DNA of 64,000 nucleotides, taken from the NCBI RefSeq assembly GCF_019402665.1, contig NZ_VSST01000014.1, forward strand, positions 1 to 64,000. Reading direction: 5' to 3'. Made by a program: the position numbers and the translations under genes. Positions 30,684 to 39,760 of this stretch are shown piece by piece. The notes under the pieces are model-generated. The model had not been told where the DNA came from. It saw nothing but the letters and a program-made list of their open reading frames with translations, and searched no databases. Origin of the DNA: Bradyrhizobium canariense. Its GTDB lineage: Bacteria; Pseudomonadota; Alphaproteobacteria; Rhizobiales; Xanthobacteraceae. Within the stretch, counting starts at the first letter, position 1, and each line of letters opens with the position of its first letter.

Positions 30684-30786
30684 GAACGCGCCCTACCCGG
30701 AACGATCGAGCGCCGAAAGCCTGGACGTGGGCGTTGGTTGAGAATAACCGATTGCAACGCTCGGCTTGGCAGGGACGGTGACGTGC

Positions 30787-31011
30787 TCAGTATGGATCGG
30801 TCCGACCTTGAGTGTTCCGCTCAGCGCTATTCTTCAGCGATCTTAGTGCTGCGCTTTGACAAACATGTCGAAGGAGGGTTTCCGAAAGACGGACGACCAA
30901 TTCTTTCAAGTCCTTGTTCTCCTTTTCGAGAGAGTGGAGGGCGCGCTCCATTCGCAGTTCGTCTTCGAGACTCCGGGGCCAAAGGGTTGGCTGTCTTCGC
31001 TCGGTGATCAT
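30787..31011 (-). CDS. Small coiled-coil hypothetical protein
   Basis: A 74-aa frame whose ATG at 31011 is preceded by the strong Shine-Dalgarno GGGAGGAAGGG. Residues 15-50 (LEDELRMERALHSLEKENKDLKELVVRLSETLL) form heptad repeats that should make a coiled coil. There are no membrane segments or catalytic motifs. A dimeric adaptor or regulator is possible but unproven. Confidence 0.6.
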   Translation of the reverse strand: MITERRQPTLWPRSLEDELRMERALHSLEKENKDLKELVVRLSETLLRHVCQSAALRSLKNSAERNTQGRTDPY

Positions 31012-31288
31012 CCCTTCCTCCCAACAGCGCTACGTATCTCTTCGCGCTCTTTGGCATGACGCCCCCCAAAAAAACTACGTGCTCTCAACGACGATTCGCA
31101 GCTCAATATTGCTCAGCTTCGGCGGTTATCGCATTGGGTATCAGAAGGCTCGATTTGCCGGGGCGCTCTCAGTCGCCGCACTCGGATACGATGCTCCTTG
31201 CTACGAATCTCCTCGCTGTGAGGAAATGAGGCCTGCTAGGACAGCCATGTTGTCCAACCCTTCTACCTGCCGCCGGTGGTAGACGTAG

Positions 31289-33232
31289 TCACCCGAAGAT
31301 CCGCATCAATAATGCTTTGCCGACGGGAGCGGCGCGTATGCCGGTGAATGCACTGACGTAGTCACCGGAATAGAAAGCGCGAATGAGATCGATGCGCGTG
31401 TTCAGGGTTTCATCAAACCGGACCGCAAATCCATCCCCGGTTCGTCGCACGACCAGGGCAGCTACTTTTCTTTCCTGGAGGGTGCAATGAACCGCGGTCC
31501 CGACTGGCGGTGGCTTGTCGCTCACGAAGCGGGCGCCCGTGATCGACATGTCTGCCAAACGGTAGATGAACTGCCGGCCACCGAGATTGAAAAGAACCGG
31601 CTCATCTCGCTCGAACCGCTCGGCCTTCCGTCGCCGCGGCTGCTCGATCGACACCAAGCAGACGATCATCAGAATGATCGCGTTGTACAAACTCCAGGCG
31701 AGCGCCAGGCTGCCATAGGCGATCATGTCGCCTTGCACATGAAGCACGAAGGCATAGACGATACCCGCGAGCGTAATCGCCAGTGCGGTGCCGTATACCC
31801 TGAGCAGTGGCCACTCGATGAAGCGTTGATCGCGATCCCCGCCCTTTGCGGTGACCTTGAATTTGTGCCCCTGCGTCTTGAGCAGCCCCGCCGCCACGGC
31901 CTTGAGAACCGCCGGCAGTGCAATGTATTGAGCGACATCCGACATCACCGCCATGGAGCGTCCGCGGGAAATCCAGGCCATGGTGAGCGAATACCAGACA
32001 TAGAAGGGTAGGAAATATCCGAGGAGTTCGAAAAGATCCGCCTGGACGGCTTTGACGCCGAAGAGAAGATAAAGGCTCGGAACGACGAGACCGAATACCT
32101 TGACGACATAGGTCGAGGTCCAACTCATGAATGCTTCGATGAGAGACAGCCTGTCGATAACATCCAGCTGCGATCTTCGGGAAAAAGGGCCACTTCGCCC
32201 GCGAAAGATCTGCATGAAGCCAAGACACCATCGGCTGCGCTGGGTGATGTACTCCTTGAGGCCCTCCGGGGCCAGCCCCAAGGTCAGACGTTCGTTCAGG
32301 TACACCGTGCCCGCGCCAATTTCCTTCAGCCGCAGCGTCAGCAAGTAGTCCTCCGTCACGGAGTCGGTCGGAAAGCCGCCAATTTTCGCGAGGGATGAGA
32401 ATCTGATGACCGACGACGTGCCGCAACAAAAAGCCACGCCCCAAGCGTCTTTCGATGGCATCAGAATATCGAAGAAGAAACGCTGCTCGTCCGGCCAGAC
32501 CTTGGTCGCGGCCAGGTTGGTTTGGATCGGATCCGCATTGATGAAATGCTGAGGCGTTTGCACCACGCCTACGCGCTGATCGCCGAACAAGCACATCGCG
32601 CGGGCGAGGAATTCGGGCATCGGAACGAAATCGGCGTCGAGGATCGAAATGAAGTCAGGGGGATCGGCGAGCTCCGCCACATGCCGCAGGGCGTGATTGA
32701 TGTTGCCAGCCTTGGCGTCGGTGTTGTCGGGGCGCGCCAGATAGCGGCAGCCGAGCTGGCCGGCAAGCTTTTCGAGCCAGTCACGCCGCCCGTCGTCCAG
32801 AACCCAGACACGGTAGTTGGGATAGTTCATTCCCGTGGCGCCGATGATTGTGCGCTCCAGGATCGACGTTTCCTCGTTGTAGGTGCAAACGAATACGTCG
32901 ATCAGCGGAGCTTGCCGCCCGGCAAACCACCGCCCGTTGGCTTCGACTTGCGGCGTACGATCGGTCGTGCGGCTGAGAAATACCAGCGACAGTGCACCCG
33001 CTGCAAGCGATGCAGCCTCGACGATGAGGAACAGAAATCCCACGGCGAAATCGGCGGTCCAGCCGACGGGCGGGACCGTTGCCGTCATGCGCCATCCAAA
33101 ATAACGGAGCATGAGCAGCAACACGATTGAAATCATCAGCGAACGCGCCGCGGAGTTTTCGTGCCTGAGCCAGGGAAGGACGGCAACGCAGAACCCGAGC
33201 GCAATAAGGCCCGGCGTCAGCGCGGCGATCAT
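31289..33232 (-). CDS. Cellulose-synthase-like GT2 glucan synthase with C-terminal PilZ-like domain (BgsA-like)
   Basis: A 647-aa membrane glycosyltransferase. Two N-terminal helices are followed by a cytoplasmic GT2 domain (residues about 110-350). It has DVFVCTYNEE, VLDDGRR, ILDADFVP (DxD), TEDYLLTL and the QRSRWCLGF motif (QxxRW), all needed for processive beta-glycan synthesis. Further helices follow. The C-terminal 100 residues carry RRRKAERF and ADMSITGARF, a match to the PilZ c-di-GMP signature RxxxR...D/NxSxxG. The ATG at 33232 overlaps the hlyD stop by four bases (ATGA), so the two are translationally coupled. Pairing with a membrane-fusion protein and the absence of BcsB argue for a BgsA mixed-linkage beta-glucan or curdlan-like synthase rather than cellulose. 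The polymer identity is inferred. Confidence 0.85.
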   Translation of the reverse strand: MIAALTPGLIALGFCVAVLPWLRHENSAARSLMISIVLLLMLRYFGWRMTATVPPVGWTADFAVGFLFLIVEAASLAAGALSLVFLSRTTDRTPQVEANGRWFAGRQAPLIDVFVCTYNEETSILERTIIGATGMNYPNYRVWVLDDGRRDWLEKLAGQLGCRYLARPDNTDAKAGNINHALRHVAELADPPDFISILDADFVPMPEFLARAMCLFGDQRVGVVQTPQHFINADPIQTNLAATKVWPDEQRFFFDILMPSKDAWGVAFCCGTSSVIRFSSLAKIGGFPTDSVTEDYLLTLRLKEIGAGTVYLNERLTLGLAPEGLKEYITQRSRWCLGFMQIFRGRSGPFSRRSQLDVIDRLSLIEAFMSWTSTYVVKVFGLVVPSLYLLFGVKAVQADLFELLGYFLPFYVWYSLTMAWISRGRSMAVMSDVAQYIALPAVLKAVAAGLLKTQGHKFKVTAKGGDRDQRFIEWPLLRVYGTALAITLAGIVYAFVLHVQGDMIAYGSLALAWSLYNAIILMIVCLVSIEQPRRRKAERFERDEPVLFNLGGRQFIYRLADMSITGARFVSDKPPPVGTAVHCTLQERKVAALVVRRTGDGFAVRFDETLNTRIDLIRAFYSGDYVSAFTGIRAAPVGKALLMRIFG

Positions 33233-34611
33233 GGCTTTCTCGCCGTGTCTGCCGAGAAGATGACGCGTCCGGTTCGCCCGACCGGACAATCGTTGGAGCC
33301 ATCGTTGAGGTCGGGGACAGAAATCGTCGCGCGATACGGTTCCTTGCTCAGCGCATCGGGATTAATGGCGAGGTTCGCTGCGGCCCCTGCGGAGCCGGTG
33401 AGATTGACGACGGTGCCAGCCAATTCGGGCCCGCCGGCGCTCGGCCGGAAATGTGCGAGAGATCCCAGTTTCAGCCCGTTATACACGCTCTCAGTGACGT
33501 TCGCCGTCACCACGGCACCGGAACAATCGAGTAGACGGACGAGCGGTTGTCCGGCCCGGACGTCCTCTCCAGGCGCCGTCATGACCTCCCATATTCGGCC
33601 GGCGATGGGGAATTTGATGTCCGCCTCGGAGCGGCTGATGTAACGAGATCGTTCGGATTCAATCTCGCCGACGAGCCACGAGATTTGCGCATCAGCATGC
33701 GCTACGTCCGCGGTGAGCCCTTCAGCCCGCTGCCGCATTTCCTCCTCACGCTGCACCGAGCTCGGACGATCGTTGTAGCTGTCGCCGAGGAACGTGCCCT
33801 CGCGCGCGGCGGTGAGCTCAACCTGGGTTGCATCCAGGCGGCGGCGCGCGCCGATTTCGGTTTGCTGGGCAATGGTTTGATCCCGCGTCAAGCGCCCAAG
33901 CTCGACAGACGAAACGCTGCCCGATTTGATAAGCGATGAAGCTCGTTCCACCGCGGCCGCCGCCTCCTCGCGACGCGCTGCGGCGGCTTCGATTGATGTT
34001 TGGATTTCTGCGATGCGCGCCTCGAGCTGACGGATGCGCCCCGCTGTGAACAGGGCCGCCTGACGCGCCAGATCCTTCTGCGCCGCCTGGGCTGAAGCTA
34101 TCTTCGAAACGAGGCTCGGCCTTTCGTTTTCGAGGCGAGACATCTGACTGCGTAGATCATCGAGCCGCACGCGGTCTCCGCGCGGATTGACGACACGAAG
34201 GATGAAAGTGCCCTCGCCGACGATGCCTAAATCGCCTGCCAGACTGGCCCCCGCTGAAATCTTCCCGTCGATCGGCGACCTCAATGTCACGAGCCTGGAA
34301 TTGACGACGGCTTCGACGCTTGACGTCTGGAAAAGCGCCCTGAGCGGCAGCCAGCCGAATACTGCGACGATGGCGATGCCCGCTGCGGCCTTCACAAATC
34401 GGCGAAGCGTCCGGCTCGGCTTGGATTGCGCCAGATCCGCGGCCGCAGCGCCGCCAGTTGCCGGGGCATCGGTATTGCCGGGACTGAGACGCGCATCCAA
34501 CGCGCGTTGCAAACCGTGCGCGTCATGGTTTCCGTCCATCGCGAGAGGCTTCGCGATATCTGGACCGCCGCTTTCGAGCGTCGAACCGAAACGCGTTTTG
34601 TTTTGCATCAT
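33229..34611 (-). CDS. HlyD-type membrane fusion protein (BgsB-like)
   Basis: A 460-aa adaptor. About 70 cytoplasmic residues precede a single membrane helix (AAAGIAIVAVFGWLPLRALF). In the periplasm, the first half of a lipoyl/barrel-sandwich domain (VVNSRLVTLRSPIDGKISAGA) is followed by a long coiled-coil hairpin (residues about 150-320, Ala/Arg/Glu-rich heptads such as EARIAEIQTSIEAAAARREE). The second half of the lipoyl domain (KFPIAGRIWEVMTAPGEDVRAGQPL) and a beta-barrel then follow. Such proteins bridge the inner-membrane synthase to the periplasm or outer membrane. It overlaps the downstream GT2 gene and lies 153 bp after the GGDEF-EAL gene. Confidence 0.88.
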   Translation of the reverse strand: MMQNKTRFGSTLESGGPDIAKPLAMDGNHDAHGLQRALDARLSPGNTDAPATGGAAAADLAQSKPSRTLRRFVKAAAGIAIVAVFGWLPLRALFQTSSVEAVVNSRLVTLRSPIDGKISAGASLAGDLGIVGEGTFILRVVNPRGDRVRLDDLRSQMSRLENERPSLVSKIASAQAAQKDLARQAALFTAGRIRQLEARIAEIQTSIEAAAARREEAAAAVERASSLIKSGSVSSVELGRLTRDQTIAQQTEIGARRRLDATQVELTAAREGTFLGDSYNDRPSSVQREEEMRQRAEGLTADVAHADAQISWLVGEIESERSRYISRSEADIKFPIAGRIWEVMTAPGEDVRAGQPLVRLLDCSGAVVTANVTESVYNGLKLGSLAHFRPSAGGPELAGTVVNLTGSAGAAANLAINPDALSKEPYRATISVPDLNDGSNDCPVGRTGRVIFSADTARKP

Positions 34612-34764
34612 ACACCTGACAGCTAACGCGCAACCTCAGAGCGAGATGCCGTCGGCCGGACCCAAATGCAATCTTGGTGTTGAAAGAGTTAGTTGAAACA
34701 AGAGAACTGTCTGCAATAGAGAGCCGCCAAGAGCCGCGTTGGCCGAACGGGAACAGGGTCGGTG

Positions 34765-36249
34765 CTACCGTTCGGCTGATAAGTTGACGAGGTGCAGCTT
34801 GGTGGCTTGGGCCGGCGCGGGCGAAGCCGGTGGCATTGCCTTCTCAAAGTCCGCGAGAATGCTGGCGCCGAGCTCCGAGGCGGGGATCGGCCGGCCGAAG
34901 AAGAAGCCTTGCACCTGATCACCCTCGGCCGCCTCGAGAAAAGCTGCCTGGTTGGCGGTTTCGACGCCTTCGACCGTGACGCGCATGTGCAGTTCCCGTC
35001 CGAGCGCGATGATCGCTTTCACTACTGTCCCGACCTGACAATGGGGGCCGTTGAGGCTCTGCATGAAGGCTCGATCGATCTTGATCTTGTCGAACGGAAA
35101 GCGCCACAGATAGCTGAGGCTCGAATAGCCAGCCCCGAAATCGTCCATCACGATGGCAACGCCCATCGTCTTGAGCGTCCGGAGTTGCGCCATGATCGTT
35201 TCGGTGTTGCCGAGCAGCAGGCTTTCGGTGATCTCCAGTTCGAGCCGGTGCGCCGCGAGTCCAGCCTCTGTTAGTGCGGTGGCGACGATGTCACCGATGT
35301 TGCCCGCCACGAACTGCGCGGGTGACAGGTTCACTGCAACGGTCAGGTGCGCCGGCCAGGTCGCGGCCGTGCGGCATGCCTCCCGCAATACCCACGCCCC
35401 GATCTTGTCGATAAGCCGCAAGTCCTCGGCGACCGGAATGAAGGTCAATGGCGGAATGAGGGTTCCGTCCGCCGCGGGCATCCGGATCAGCGCTTCGAAT
35501 CCGGCAAGGCGGCGCCGGGATACTTCGAAGAGCGGCTGGTAATGCAATTCGAAGCGATCATTCAGCACCGCCTCGCGAATCGCCCTCTCAAGCTCGATGC
35601 GCGCTTGCAGCTCGGTGTCCATTTCGGGCAGGAAAAACCGGATGCAGTTGCGGCCGGCTGCCTTGGCCGCGTAGAGCGCGAGGTCAGCACTCTTGAGCAA
35701 CCCCTCGGGGCTGGTGTCTTCCCCCGTCGCCAGCGCCACGCCGATGCTAGCGGTGGTGAGGATCTCGTGCTGCTTGAATTTCACGGTCGCATTTATCGCG
35801 GCGGCGAGATGGCTCGCAAACGACTCGGCCTGAGCTTTGCCGGCGATGCCGCACTGCACGACCACGAATTCGTCGCCGCCGAGCCGCGCCACCACGTCGT
35901 CGATCCTGACCGCGGCGCGAAGACGCTTGGCGATGGACTTGAGCAGAAAATCGCCGCCGTCGTGACCAAGCGAATCGTTGACCTCCTTGAAACGGTCGAT
36001 GTCGATGAAGTGTACGGCAAGGCTGCTGCCCCGCATCGGCAGGCGAGCGATGGCGCTCTCCAGTTTTTCGATCAGCTGCGGGCGATTGGTCAGCCCGGTC
36101 AACGCGTCATGATGGGCGAGAAACCGGATGCGCCGGTCAGCGTGCTTCACCTTTGTTTCCCGATACCAGGCAATTGCGGGAATGGAGAAGGCGAGACCTG
36201 ACAGCAGGCAAAGAAACACGGCTGCGGTCAGGAACGTATTCGGTTTCAT
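34765..36249 (-). CDS. GGDEF-EAL c-di-GMP enzyme, C-terminal piece of a frameshifted sensor protein
   Basis: The reading frame encodes TM2 (TFLTAAVFLCLLSGLAFSIP), a GGDEF domain (HHDALTGLTNR, DIDRFKEVNDSLGHDGGD, ARLGGDEFVVVQC) and an EAL domain. The EAL domain has GFEALIRM, ELEITESLL, DDFGAGYSSLSYL, KIDRAFM and EGVET, so all key residues for phosphodiesterase activity are visible. The natural N-terminus, with TM1 and a periplasmic domain, lies in another frame at 36137-36748. The break is at about 36235-36245, where one extra or two missing bases separate VDETE from TFLTAA. The ATG at 36249 could start a truncated protein. It is placed between the TRAP-type receptor gene and hlyD. Both synthesis and breakdown of c-di-GMP are possible. 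Confidence 0.8.
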   Translation of the reverse strand: MKPNTFLTAAVFLCLLSGLAFSIPAIAWYRETKVKHADRRIRFLAHHDALTGLTNRPQLIEKLESAIARLPMRGSSLAVHFIDIDRFKEVNDSLGHDGGDFLLKSIAKRLRAAVRIDDVVARLGGDEFVVVQCGIAGKAQAESFASHLAAAINATVKFKQHEILTTASIGVALATGEDTSPEGLLKSADLALYAAKAAGRNCIRFFLPEMDTELQARIELERAIREAVLNDRFELHYQPLFEVSRRRLAGFEALIRMPAADGTLIPPLTFIPVAEDLRLIDKIGAWVLREACRTAATWPAHLTVAVNLSPAQFVAGNIGDIVATALTEAGLAAHRLELEITESLLLGNTETIMAQLRTLKTMGVAIVMDDFGAGYSSLSYLWRFPFDKIKIDRAFMQSLNGPHCQVGTVVKAIIALGRELHMRVTVEGVETANQAAFLEAAEGDQVQGFFFGRPIPASELGASILADFEKAMPPASPAPAQATKLHLVNLSAER

Positions 36250-36748
36250 CCACGTAGGCCGCAACGACAGCGGTGAGGCGACCGTCGGTCTGGATCGGGA
36301 CATAGGCGCGGGCGAAGAATGCCGGTCGGTCGGGCGAATTTCCCTCCCCGACGTCGATGATCGGTTGACCGTCAACCGCTGATCGCGCTGCATCGGGGCT
36401 ATATTCAGACAAGTCGACGAGCGCGATCTTTTCGCGGGTCGAAACGAACTGGGAGTAGCCATTACGGTTGAATATTTCGTAGTGAAAGACCTCGCCGGAA
36501 TTTCGCGCCGACCGGAAGAACGCCATGCTCGCGGCGGAAGGCTGCTCGCCGCCGGCGATCTGCTCGAGATCGGCGACACTGGCCGCAAGGAACCTCGCCC
36601 AGCTACGAGCGGTCGACGTCGCATCTTGACGGAGAAGATGTTCGGTCGTGATTTTCAGGGTGGTCCCGGCGCCCAGCAACAGAATGGCGAGCGCGGCGAC
36701 GATGGTGACGATGTTTCGCTGAGGCCGGATCCCGGCGAGTGACGGCAT
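36137..36748 (-). pseudogene. N-terminal sensor piece of the GGDEF-EAL protein (frameshifted)
   Basis: A 203-aa frame starting MPSLAGIRPQRNIVTIVAALAILLLGAGTTL (TM1), then an extracytoplasmic domain of about 130 residues (SWARFLAASVADLEQIAGGEQ ... ARAYVPIQTDGRLTAVVAAYVDETE). After VDETE the frame runs into arginine/serine-rich nonsense. The true continuation is in the frame of the GGDEF-EAL piece. The start is 5 bp after the stop of the receptor gene. A single-base correction near 36240 would restore one protein of about 660 aa. Confidence 0.75.
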
Positions 36749-36753
36749 CAGTG

Positions 36754-37758
36754 CTACCGCGTCGATCGCATTTTCGTGAGCTCGGCCCGAGCGGTTTTCA
36801 GCAGCTCGGCATTGCGCTCACTTTTCGAAGCCCAATCGTCGGCAACGGCCGCGAACACGGCATTGGCCGCATCGAGGTCCGACGGCGAGGGTATGGTCAC
36901 CTGGCGTTTGGGATCGGTCTTCAGCTCACCCATGATGCTGTTTTCCACGGCTTCGTAGGTATCCATGAAGCGCCCGGCAGACCATGCACCACTGTATTTG
37001 AGGATGATCGCCTGCGCCGATTTCGGCAGCCGGTTGAACGTCTTCCGATTCATCAAGACCATCAGCGGCGCGCCGCCGACACCAAGAAGGTAATGATAAG
37101 TCGCAACGCGTTTGATGCCGTAATCGACCACTGAAGCAGGGTTCACGAGGGCGCCATCGATGCTGCCGTTGCCGATGGCTTCGGAGATCTTGTTGACCGG
37201 CAGGAGCACAGGCCGCGCCCCGAGCTTTTCGAGCGCTGCGGCTTCGCCAGGATTGTTGACGCGAATTCTCTTGTCCTTGAGATCGTTCAACGACGTGATC
37301 GCGATATTGCTGTGGATCGTCTCAGGCTCGCTGACATAAGCGCCGATCACGATGTAGTCATCGTATCCTTGCAGCGCGTTGGCGGCCATCAGCCGGCCGA
37401 ACACCGCAACGGACTCCCGCATGCTCGCAAACAGGCCGGGCATTTCGATGATTGCGTTATCCGCAAACCGGTTGCGCGTCAGCCCCGTCACGACGTAGGC
37501 GATGTCGGCCCTACCGTCGAGCACGAGCTGGGGCTGCTCAGCCGGATCCTTGCCAAGCGCGCCGCTGAAATAGGTTTCAATTTCGATCTGGCCTCTGGCC
37601 TCGGTGTTGACCGCCTCGACGAACGGCTTGACCGCGGCGAGATAACTCGTCGAGCGGTCGGAGCTGAAGAAGGCCAATTTGAGCTTGACCGGTTCGGCGG
37701 CTGAGGTCGAAATCAACGCAAACGAGATCACCGCGCATCGTGCCAGCAACGTAAGCAT
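36754..37758 (-). CDS. TRAP-type periplasmic solute-binding protein (DctP family), orphan
   Basis: A 334-aa secreted protein. MLTLLARCAVISFALISTSAAEP is a signal peptide. The mature part has DctP features: VKLKLAFFSSDRSTSYLAAVKPFVEAVN, EIETYFSGALGKDPAEQPQLVLDGRADIAYVV, LKDKRIRVNNPGEAAALEKLGARPV and GSIDGALVNPASVVDYGIK. It would bind a carboxylate-like ligand. There are no DctQ or DctM membrane genes, and the next gene, 5 bp away, is the membrane GGDEF-EAL sensor. I infer that the receptor may report ligand to that sensor rather than to a transporter. It heads the operon. Confidence 0.9.
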   Translation of the reverse strand: MLTLLARCAVISFALISTSAAEPVKLKLAFFSSDRSTSYLAAVKPFVEAVNTEARGQIEIETYFSGALGKDPAEQPQLVLDGRADIAYVVTGLTRNRFADNAIIEMPGLFASMRESVAVFGRLMAANALQGYDDYIVIGAYVSEPETIHSNIAITSLNDLKDKRIRVNNPGEAAALEKLGARPVLLPVNKISEAIGNGSIDGALVNPASVVDYGIKRVATYHYLLGVGGAPLMVLMNRKTFNRLPKSAQAIILKYSGAWSAGRFMDTYEAVENSIMGELKTDPKRQVTIPSPSDLDAANAVFAAVADDWASKSERNAELLKTARAELTKMRSTR

Positions 37759-37970
37759 CGGTTTTCCGATCGTGGCAGCGACGGGTCACACAGTTGTGCG
37801 AAACGCCGATTTTCTCGGTCTCTAGCGGACCCTCATAGATTGAACTACTTCAAGTAACTCTCCTAGATAGCACGCGGTGCTCCAGGCGGCGACCAGGATC
37901 GCGAATCGTGGTTTAAGGCGTGCTAACGTCGGCGAGGCGTGGCCGGTATCGGCGTGCTCCCGGCACGCCG

Positions 37971-38900
37971 CTACGGCAGACCGCGCGCCTCGAGCTGATG
38001 CACCAGCAGCAGCGTCGGCTCGGCGAGGCTGTCGCCGGAGCCGTCGAGACCGAAGGCGCTCGCGATGCCGTCGCGGCTGCGCAGCAGCGCACTACGCGGA
38101 CAATGGCCGGCGCCGCAGAGCGTCTTCTTCAGGGTCTCGCCCTGCGCCGTGATGCCGGCGGAATCATCCGCGGCCCAGGCCAGCACGATCGGGACGTCGA
38201 CATTGAGGATGCCGGGGAAGACCGAGCGCTTGTTGTACTGGCTGGCGTCGCTGCCGAGATAGGCCTTCTCGCTGTCGCTCGCGTCCTTGCCGGCGCGGTA
38301 GACGCCGGACACCAGCACGACTGCCGCAACATCGGCGCGGTCGGTCTGGAGTTCGGGATGGGCCAGCAGGGTGGCGACATGGAAGGCGCCGGCGCCGTAG
38401 CCGACTGCGACGATCTCGCGGGCATCGCCGTTGAACAGGTCGATATTGCCGTGGACCCAGGACAGCGCCGCCGCTACGTCGGTCGCACCCGCCGGCCACG
38501 TCGCCGAGGGCGCCAGCCGATAGTTGACGCGCACGCCGACCATGTCGTTGCGTGCGGCAAAGCACATGGCTTGGTCCTGGATCTGACGCGACAGCTCCGG
38601 CGCGGCGCGGTCGCCGGTGAAGGTGTCGCCGGTCACGAACAGCAGCACCGGCCGCGGCGTATCCGCCTTGGTCGTGGCGGTGGCGACATCGAGCACATTG
38701 GCTTCGCTCTCGCCGTAGCGCAGGCCGCGCGAGAAGGTGACCTGCTCGCACAGCCGCGCGGTGCCGCCCGCGGTGGTGTCGTTGTCGGTGAGGCCCACCC
38801 GGACGAGATCGGACGGCGCGTCCGGCCGCATCGGTAGGGGACCTTGTGCGGAGGCTGCCGTCAGGCCCAGAGTCAGAAAAAATGCGAGAAAATTCTTCAT
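37971..38900 (-). CDS. Esterase-fold protein with degenerate catalytic site
   Basis: A 309-aa protein with signal peptide MKNFLAFFLTLGLTAASAQ. It follows the alpha/beta-hydrolase layout of BD-FAE/lipase-like esterases: NVLDVATATTK, RPVLLFVTGDTFTGD, GVRVNYRLAPSATWPAGATDVAAALSWVHGN. The usual HGGG oxyanion motif is replaced by TGDTF. The nucleophile elbow GxSxG reads GYGAG (AVGYGAGAFH), so the serine is missing. It is therefore likely a non-catalytic or altered-function protein in the periplasm. The frame upstream to 38957 is not part of the gene. It is probably monocistronic. Confidence 0.8.
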   Translation of the reverse strand: MKNFLAFFLTLGLTAASAQGPLPMRPDAPSDLVRVGLTDNDTTAGGTARLCEQVTFSRGLRYGESEANVLDVATATTKADTPRPVLLFVTGDTFTGDRAAPELSRQIQDQAMCFAARNDMVGVRVNYRLAPSATWPAGATDVAAALSWVHGNIDLFNGDAREIVAVGYGAGAFHVATLLAHPELQTDRADVAAVVLVSGVYRAGKDASDSEKAYLGSDASQYNKRSVFPGILNVDVPIVLAWAADDSAGITAQGETLKKTLCGAGHCPRSALLRSRDGIASAFGLDGSGDSLAEPTLLLVHQLEARGLP

Positions 38901-39034
38901 GTCGGTGTTGGCCCTGCGTGCCCGATATGGGCTCGCGCGTTTGGCCCGTCTTTTCAATTCGCCTTATTAGTTAGCTGGTCATGAGGCGATTTCACGGCAC
39001 CCATGGTTCTCTCGGTTCGTCCTCCGCGCGTGGT

Positions 39035-39529
39035 TCAATTCCCCGGCTGAAACGTGCACTCCGCCCCGCTGCCGTCCTTCCGGCGGATTGCGTTGGGGTC
39101 GATCGTGCAGCTCAGCTTGGTCAGGCTCTCGAAATTCGATCCCGCGGCGCCGTCGGACGGAATGCCGGCCAGTGCTTCGGTGGCGAAGATCTCGCTGGCC
39201 GTGGAGCCGTTCACCGTCCTGGTCTTCTTGCCGAAGGTGACCTCGCAGTTCCGCATGGTGATGTCGACATTGCCGGCGCGACAGACGATTCGATCGGCGG
39301 TCACCACGATCGGCTTCTTGTAGGGAATGTCGCTGTTGGCGGCGAATAGCATCGCCATTGCCTTCTTCTCGGCGCCGGACAGGACCGACGATAGCGGCGC
39401 GATCACCCCCGCGAGCGCCAGCGCCGTCGAGCCCGAGACTTTTGCGGGCGTCGCGTCGGAGGCATCGGCGACGCCGGAGGCGGTAGCGACAACGAGGGTG
39501 CAGGCGAGGATCAATCGACCGGGCTTCAT
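39035..39529 (-). CDS. Secreted hypothetical protein
   Basis: A 164-aa protein from the ATG at 39529 (GGGAG upstream). MKPGRLILACTLVVATASGVADA is a signal peptide. The mature region includes ALAGVIAPLSSVLSGAEKKAMAMLF and several Cys (CRAGNVDITMRNCEVTF, KLSCTIDPN, GAECTFQPG), suggesting two disulfides. No family is recognised. It lies 134 bp upstream of the esterase-like gene on the same strand, and co-transcription is possible. Confidence 0.7.
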   Translation of the reverse strand: MKPGRLILACTLVVATASGVADASDATPAKVSGSTALALAGVIAPLSSVLSGAEKKAMAMLFAANSDIPYKKPIVVTADRIVCRAGNVDITMRNCEVTFGKKTRTVNGSTASEIFATEALAGIPSDGAAGSNFESLTKLSCTIDPNAIRRKDGSGAECTFQPGN

Positions 39530-39760
39530 CTTGGCTCCCTGGACCTGCAGTCGCGGCTTCTTCCCGCGCGGCGCGTGGAACCAGTTTAGCATGTAAACGC
39601 GAATTGGAAGGCAAGTTCGCCGGGCCTTGCGCCTTTGCGCGGTGCGGCTGTTTTGCCCCGAGGTGTCAAACGGTTATGCCGCGGGGCCGAGCCTCGCGCC
39701 GACACGGCCGTTCTACTGTGCATGGGGTTGTTTTCGCGTTTTTTTGTTTTGGCCCGCTCT

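Noticed and set aside
31070..31282. Plus-strand frames before the GT2 gene end
   Set aside because: They have no start signals or motifs and look like random intergenic frames.
36250..36624. N-terminal extension of the GGDEF-EAL frame up to 36624
   Set aside because: The translation is Arg/Ser/Pro-rich and overlaps the genuine sensor frame in another phase, so it is not the real start.
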